Below are positions 51,545 to 64,000 of a DNA stretch of 64,000 nucleotides, in pieces. Origin of the DNA: Chanos chanos (Eukaryota > Chordata > Actinopteri > Gonorynchiformes > Chanidae). The DNA is taken from contig NC_044509.1 of NCBI RefSeq assembly GCF_902362185.1, forward strand, positions 5,975,947-6,039,946. Direction: 5' to 3'. Each line of letters starts with the position of its first letter. The stretch's first letter is position 1. Below the pieces are notes generated by a model. The model saw nothing but the letters and a program-made list of their open reading frames with translations, was not told the DNA's origin and did not search any database. A program made the translations under genes and the position numbers.

Positions 51545-53925
51545 GGTTTGCAGCAGCAACAGTTTACGGCACCTGTCCTCCATCCAATCGTCGTCGTTCA
51601 ATATATTTTTGACGTTATTAAAAGAAAGTGTGGACGGATGGCTAGAGTGTATGGAAATGTGTGTTCATGAAATGTCATAATTTCTGTGTTCAGACCTTTT
51701 CGTGGTTCAGAAATTACTTTGCTGAATTTCTGTACTTATCTGCAGTTATAATACGTGATAAGGAAATGTGATGGAATTCGGCATAAAAAAATATTTAAAT
51801 TAGAGAGAGAGAGAGAAGGGAAAACATATCTATGATCTTGAAGACTTTAAGCTGAAGTCACTGAAATGATCAAAACAGTGTTGTAATAGCTAACCGATGG
51901 AAGTTAAATGGTCTTGTTACAGTTAGGTCTAACTTGCGTAAAATAAGCACTGGCAAGTCGATCAGTCATTCAAATTAATTCGCAGAGCTCAACTGAAGTT
52001 AGCCACGAAACATCTCATGAATGTGAACAACATGAGATTAACCTTGTAAATTTTCTTGTGGCCCTGTCTGGAGATTAAAGTGTGACAGCCCTCTCTTATC
52101 CTTTTGCATATTAAAACGAGACGCAGTGGGACATGGGTGACAGGTGATGAAGGACATCTTTGTGGTGGTGAATTCTAATACATTGCTTTGTCACTCATGA
52201 ATATATGATTCAGAGCAAAACAAGTGATGGAAAAACCGACTGTCACAGGAAGGTGGTGTCCCATCTGCCAACAGCCATGGGAGGAGGCATCTTGCCAAGA
52301 CTGTATGTGTTGCACAAGATGGAACTGTACTCCTGAATACCAAAACACTCAGGTAGTTCTTCTGTCCACAGTGAGCAGAGTTTTGTGATCATCTGTAATC
52401 CAGGAGAATGAAAATTACATGAAAAATCAGAACATCACATGTTAGGATCACATATAAGTGAGTATGAAAGAATTTTTTTTTTTTTTTACCTCACCTGTCA
52501 GAGCTGGTGTCAGAGTCCTGCAGGATGGCTCAGGCCTCTTTCTAAGTAACACATTATTCCTTAGAATTATGAATAAAACACTGACCGAATGCAGTCTAGA
52601 ATGTTAGAGCTTAGTATTAGTTCGTTTGTGTAACATAATAAAGTCTGATATCAATAGGAGTTTGGAGGTAGAGTTAGAGCTATTAAATGACAGGGTTGTA
52701 ACAGAGACATCCAGCAGGGACCTCGGGACTGAAACGTGTTATGGGTAATACATTTATTATAATTATTAATTATACGTGTATGTGACTGCTTGTCAGTAAA
52801 TGAAATGAACTAAATTATGTGGTTCACAGATTTTTAAATTTGCAAATGATGTTGTGTCAAATTAATATTTTTTAGTTGAAATAAAAAAGGGAGTTTTTGA
52901 TGATATGTTGCTGTTAAGTATAAGAATTTTTAAACTGATGTCAGTAAACCTGGTATTCTGCGACTTTGATACCCGGGAAACCTCAATCAAATTGCAGTAA
53001 ATGGGGTCAGGTTTGATCTTGCTGTTGCTAAAGGCAAAAACTCCCCTACATGTTGTGTTAGTGTTTACGAATGTACAAAATGGCAGCTGATTCAAACATT
53101 GTCATGTGGCTAATCATCACTTTATTGGTACCTCTTTCAGGCTGCACGCGCAAATCAAACAGACGCGGGTTTGTATTACACCAGAAATGGATTTAGCCTT
53201 CAGACTCTCTGCCAATATAACGTACGCAACGGTCAGTCTGAAAAGCAATATCAAGGCTTACGCTGTGTGACAACAAAAAGACAGGTTTGACAGCCGGCCT
53301 ATGAACGATTGTAGTCGCCCCGGGGTAAAAGATAGCCTGCTGAACAGGGCGAACCACCGGCAGTATCAGTCACCAGAGAACAAAGCAGATGGCAAAGCCA
53401 GCGAAGGCCAAGTTTGCAGGGCTAATGACTACCAGTAACCGCAGTGTATGCTCTAATTAGCACAGTCTGAATCACGAACCTCCGTTATTCAGTCTCCACA
53501 TGAATTACATCATTCCACCCGTAGACCGTTTCCTAGGTCTTATTGTTATTTTTTTACTCTAGTGCTTAAAATATATTTTTTTTTTTTACATCACAGTTTT
53601 GTTTTTGCGTTAGGTGAAGCCGGTCTCTAAGAGTGGCAAACTATTGCTTTCTGCAATAATACAGAGCTGAACATTTATAAGCATTCAGTATTGATGTGAC
53701 AGTATCTGGAAAAAATAAGGTCGTGTTCAGGTTTTCATAAACAAAATGTTTTGAATGATTATTAAGTAAAATGTACTGTAAAAAAAGCTTATAAATGGTG
53801 AATTGTCCTTTTAAAACAAACACATTTATGGCTAAAATGTAACTCTTCTAAAATGACTTTTTCTAGATATAGATATACTGTCAGTGAATTACAACAAATG
53901 AGAAAAGCAGGTTTTTAGGTTGGTT
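51545..53925. other. Spacer between the snoRNA host promoter and the doc2 3' end
   Basis: No coding exon or RNA gene was recognised. A/T-rich with a few T runs. Frames of 60-77 codons near 52862 and 53641 have no domain. Confidence 0.55.
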
Positions 53926-54838
53926 CTCTACTTTATTGGACATGGGTTTCCAGTTTTGAAACATATAAATACCACATCATTCGCCAGAGTAAAAAACACA
54001 CTTTAGATATAATACTTTTGAACATTTTCAAAATAGGACAAAAATAAAGAGAGAAGTCAGTTTCTAGTTTCTGATAGTACCTCTTCAGCAAATCATTACT
54101 TTTGACATGGGTCAACTGATTCATTTCTTCTAGTGCTCTGTGTGTGTGTGTGTGTGTGTGTGTGACTGTCACATCAGTCACCAACTGAGTGTTGGAAACA
54201 TTCAAAGGGGTGTTGCTAGAATTAGTATAAGCACACCATAACCTGATAAACCATAACACCATCACCTAAAAAAAAAAAAAAAAAATCACCATAACCTTAA
54301 AAAACAAACAAACAAAAACAAAACCCATCTGGTTATTTACGTTTAGAGGAACTGCCCCACCTCACTTCATAAGGACAAGCATGAAAGCATGTAGAGAAAA
54401 TCTAGATACCTAAGATACATATGAACTTCTAACTAATACTTTATGTAGTGACACTGTGTTAGAGGATGCACTTTGTGTTTTTCTCTGTAGAGATCTGTCT
54501 AATCCTGTGAGATACTATCAGAAAGCAGGATCTGAGGTACTGTAGGAAATTCTCCACCTCAACCTTGCACCCACTGTCAACAACAGCACAATCACACACA
54601 CAGTAGAACGGACATGCCTATGACCTGTTACCGACTGGCCTATTCAGAAGAGAGAAAGAGCATTCTGACGACATCATCACAGACTCGGAATATAAATGTG
54701 CCAAAATGTATCGTTTCCATAGTAAAAGCTAATATCGACCGAAGAATCTCTGTAAAGTGAGCGGTGCCCCAAAAACGAACAAAACAAAACAAAAACCAAA
54801 CATATAAAAAAAAATCCATCCGACAAAAAACACACACA

Positions 54839-54874
<36 letters not shown>

Positions 54875-57685
54875 GTTAGAAAAGAAAAGGCACGATAAAA
54901 TCCAGCCATTTGGTGCAAGAGTAAGGTGAATACAGGAATAAGAGTATAGTTTTTCTCAGAGAACCACAGAGAATATGCAAACAATTGCCTGAGTGTTACA
55001 AAAAGGAAACAAAACAAGACAGACCCCCTTTTTTGTGTTTTTTTTTTAAAGTTTCTTTTTTGTTTGTTTGTTTTTTTTTATAACATGCACTCACATCTCC
55101 TGTCACCAGAACAGCCTGAAGGGTAATGTGATAGCATTCAAAGGTACAAAATAACTCAGTTCAAGAAGAGAGAGATCGACATTCTTTTAGCATCCAGAGT
55201 AAGTGTTTTTTTTTTTGTTTTGTTTTGTTTTTTTTGTATTACATGAGAAAAAAACAGCAGTATCAAACATTAAGCAAAGTCATTTAATTAATGACAAATC
55301 AAGAACATTTCATGCAATTTCTTTTTTTTTTTTATGCCATAGAGGTTGAGTACAAAGGCAAACAGTTTACAAAATATTTCACGAGTGTGTGCGTGCTGAA
55401 TGCTAGAGAGAGACAGAGAGAGAGAGAGACAGAGAGAGTGAGACAGTGAGAGAGGGAGAGAGAGAGAGAAAGAAAGTGAGACAGTGAGAGAGAGAGAGAG
55501 AGAGGGAGAGAGAGGAGGATTTGCCGGACAGAGCTGGCATTACGGACACACACTTCAAGTTCGGGCTGGACTCTGGCTGTCTGCGAAACCTCTGTCGTCG
55601 CTTCTGACAGAGATGCTGATATACTGATAGACATGAGTACCGAACAGTTAATAAAAGAGCTCTATAAAACCTTCATAAGCACTGTACGAACAGTCATGAG
55701 CACAATTATCTGCGGGAGACAGGCAAAACGTTGGTTTTGTCACTAGCAATGATAACACGATGACATACTCAAAACCACCGGGACTTTGTCTTGATTTGTA
55801 GCATAAATGTTGTGCTTCTGAGGGTATGCTATAGTTCTCATGAGAAGGGACTCCACGGTTTAACAGCTGTCTATAAATGCAAAGAAACTTCAGAAAGAAT
55901 AACTCATAAATTGACTACTTAACAGAACAAGCTAAAGACACCATCAGTCTAAATGCAAAATACACAAATAAAAATAAATAAAGATAACCACAATATAGTA
56001 ATTTATACAGAGAGAGTTTATACGTACATATATGGTAAAACGAACAAGACTAAAAACAGTAATATATTCAAATGATGAAAACCACTAAATCATATAATTT
56101 AATGAGATATATTTAAGGGAAAAAAAAAAGCTTTGATATGTGGTCTGTTAAGCAAGAAACGGCACAATAGCGTGTGTATTTAAATGCTAGTGTCATAAAA
56201 TAGTATAACCAATCATATAAGAGGACATTAAACTTGTCAGTCAGGATTGTAAATCACTCCTTCATCTTTCATCTTCCTACTTCTGATTTAATACCCATGG
56301 ACACAAATGCCATTTCTTAGCACAAAAGACCATCTCGAACATCAAAATTAACAATACGTTTTTTTGGTTTTTTTAAAAAAATTTTGCATTGCTCAGCATC
56401 TGAACTTGTATGAGACTGAAATCTGTAATGAGCTTGATAAATAGTAACCATAGCAACAGGCCCAAGGGCCCTGTTCACCTCTCAACCATTAAATATGTAT
56501 AACTACCTGTCAGTAATCTGCACTTCTCTTTACTTAACCATGTGTGTGTTACGTACACACACAGGGCAGTGGATAGTTCATCTCTGTCTCCTGTCCAATG
56601 AAATGGTTTATTTGCTCGACATGCCTGTGTGCTCTTCTCTCTCACACACAGCACCTGGGTGGACACTTTCTAAGAAGGCTGCGTAAAAGGGGCTGACCAA
56701 TAAAAAACAACAAAAAAAAAACATTGACCTCCTAAAAGGGACTTTTACATAATACATGATGTGAACCAACCAAAACACTGAAAACGATGAGATGCTAAGC
56801 CATTAAAACAAAATGAAACTTAATAGAGCCTCAGCTACGTTTCGTTTGACGACCGAAGGAACTGAATCACCCTGACGACCAGTGGTTTGGAACGCTTCTC
56901 CTCTCCCCCAAAATGTTTGTCTTCGGCTTAGGCCACAGAAAAAAGTTGAGCCGCACTGTAGATGTGTGTAAACAACGGATATTGGTATTGACAGCCGTAA
57001 AGCTTCTCAAAAACGCTTAAAGACCGCCTTTTTTTTTTTTCTTTTTTTTTTCTTACAGCGTCGCTTGTATACCAGCTGAATAAATCACAAATATTGATAG
57101 GTAACTTGTGAATATTTACTTATATATAGATATATAGTGCCAAGGCATTCTGAGATACAAATCTAACATCCTCAGTCCATGCTGTAATATTAGAAAGAGC
57201 AATATATTTATTTTGGACAAAGCAAGGCCATCCAAAAGCTGACCCCCCCCCCCCCCCCCCCTTTTGAGAATAAAGCTTCTCTGGTTTCAGCGAGGTGAAA
57301 CAAACCTTAGAAAGGAAGCGTGCTGCTCATAAACCCTTTATATAAGCCCAAAAGCCACATTTTACAGGATCAAACCGCAAGCATAACACTGGGAACAGTA
57401 CGGGGTGGGGGGGGGGGGGTGTTGTTACAGAAACCAAACCAAAAACAACAAAAATAAAAAAAAACCCAGATGCAGTGGTTTCAGAGAAGGGATTGATTTT
57501 TGCACTCGTCTCTAAACCAGGTAAACGCTCAGAGTGTGGATTTGTCTGTGAAAGACAGGGGCACGGGTTGACATCATGTTGGAACCAGGGGGTGGGTGGG
57601 GGGGGGGGGGGGGGGGGGGGGGGGGACGTTTGTTAGTTCTCCTCGGCCGCAGACAGAGAGAGAGAGAGAGAAGACTTTGTCGGAA
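53926..57685 (-). other. Probable long 3'UTR of doc2
   Basis: After the doc2 stop no further coding exon is seen. The minus-strand AATAAA at 53931-53936 is a plausible transcript end, implying a 3'UTR of up to 3.7 kb. It contains (CA)n near 54143-54164 and 54841-54871, (GA)n at 55408-55515, and G/C homopolymers at 57242-57260 and 57404-57419. Extent is inference. Confidence 0.4.
57598..57625. repeat. G28 homopolymer just past the doc2 stop
   Basis: Uninterrupted run of G, 61 bases beyond the stop codon of doc2 in its 3'UTR. Confidence 0.9.

Positions 57686-64000
<6,315 letters not shown>

Overview
The window looks like a teleost fish genome. It has compact multi-exon vertebrate genes, many (CA)n, (GA)n and (TATC)n microsatellites, a fish-type tRNA-derived SINE, and hAT DNA transposon remnants. 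Six complete or nearly complete protein genes and one gene fragment were reconstructed by reading splice sites by eye. Exon phases were checked to join in frame, and the translations were compared with remembered human proteins.

Layout. 89-10501 (minus strand): lrwd1 (3' end cut by the window), alkbh4 and polr2j in tandem; their human orthologues sit together at 7q22.1. 14111-26308 (plus strand): ncf1 (p47phox) then rcc1l. 29852-43095 (minus strand): castor2, convergent with rcc1l. These last three match the human Williams-region block at 7q11.23, so the 10.5-14.1 kb gap joins two blocks that are separate in human. 46440-51514 (minus strand): a 5'TOP-type gene whose introns carry one box C/D and four box H/ACA snoRNA-like RNAs. 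It looks like a snoRNA host gene and is the least expected feature here. 57686-62190 (minus strand): the C2B half of a Doc2-family gene whose 5' exons lie beyond the right edge.

Smaller items: a tRNA-Gly(GCC) gene next to a SINE inside ncf1 intron 3; an 848-bp hAT (Charlie-like) element with an exact 8-bp target duplication in castor2; a second hAT-like element next to one of the snoRNAs; a perfect 76-bp palindrome and other fold-backs; and ncf1 splice acceptors built from microsatellites.

The genes do not form one pathway. They cover replication-origin/heterochromatin binding (lrwd1), demethylation (alkbh4), Pol II (polr2j), the phagocyte oxidase (ncf1), mitochondrial ribosome and fusion functions (rcc1l), nutrient sensing (castor2), snoRNA production and Ca2+-regulated exocytosis (doc2). 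No retroviral, CRISPR or bacterial-type system was seen.
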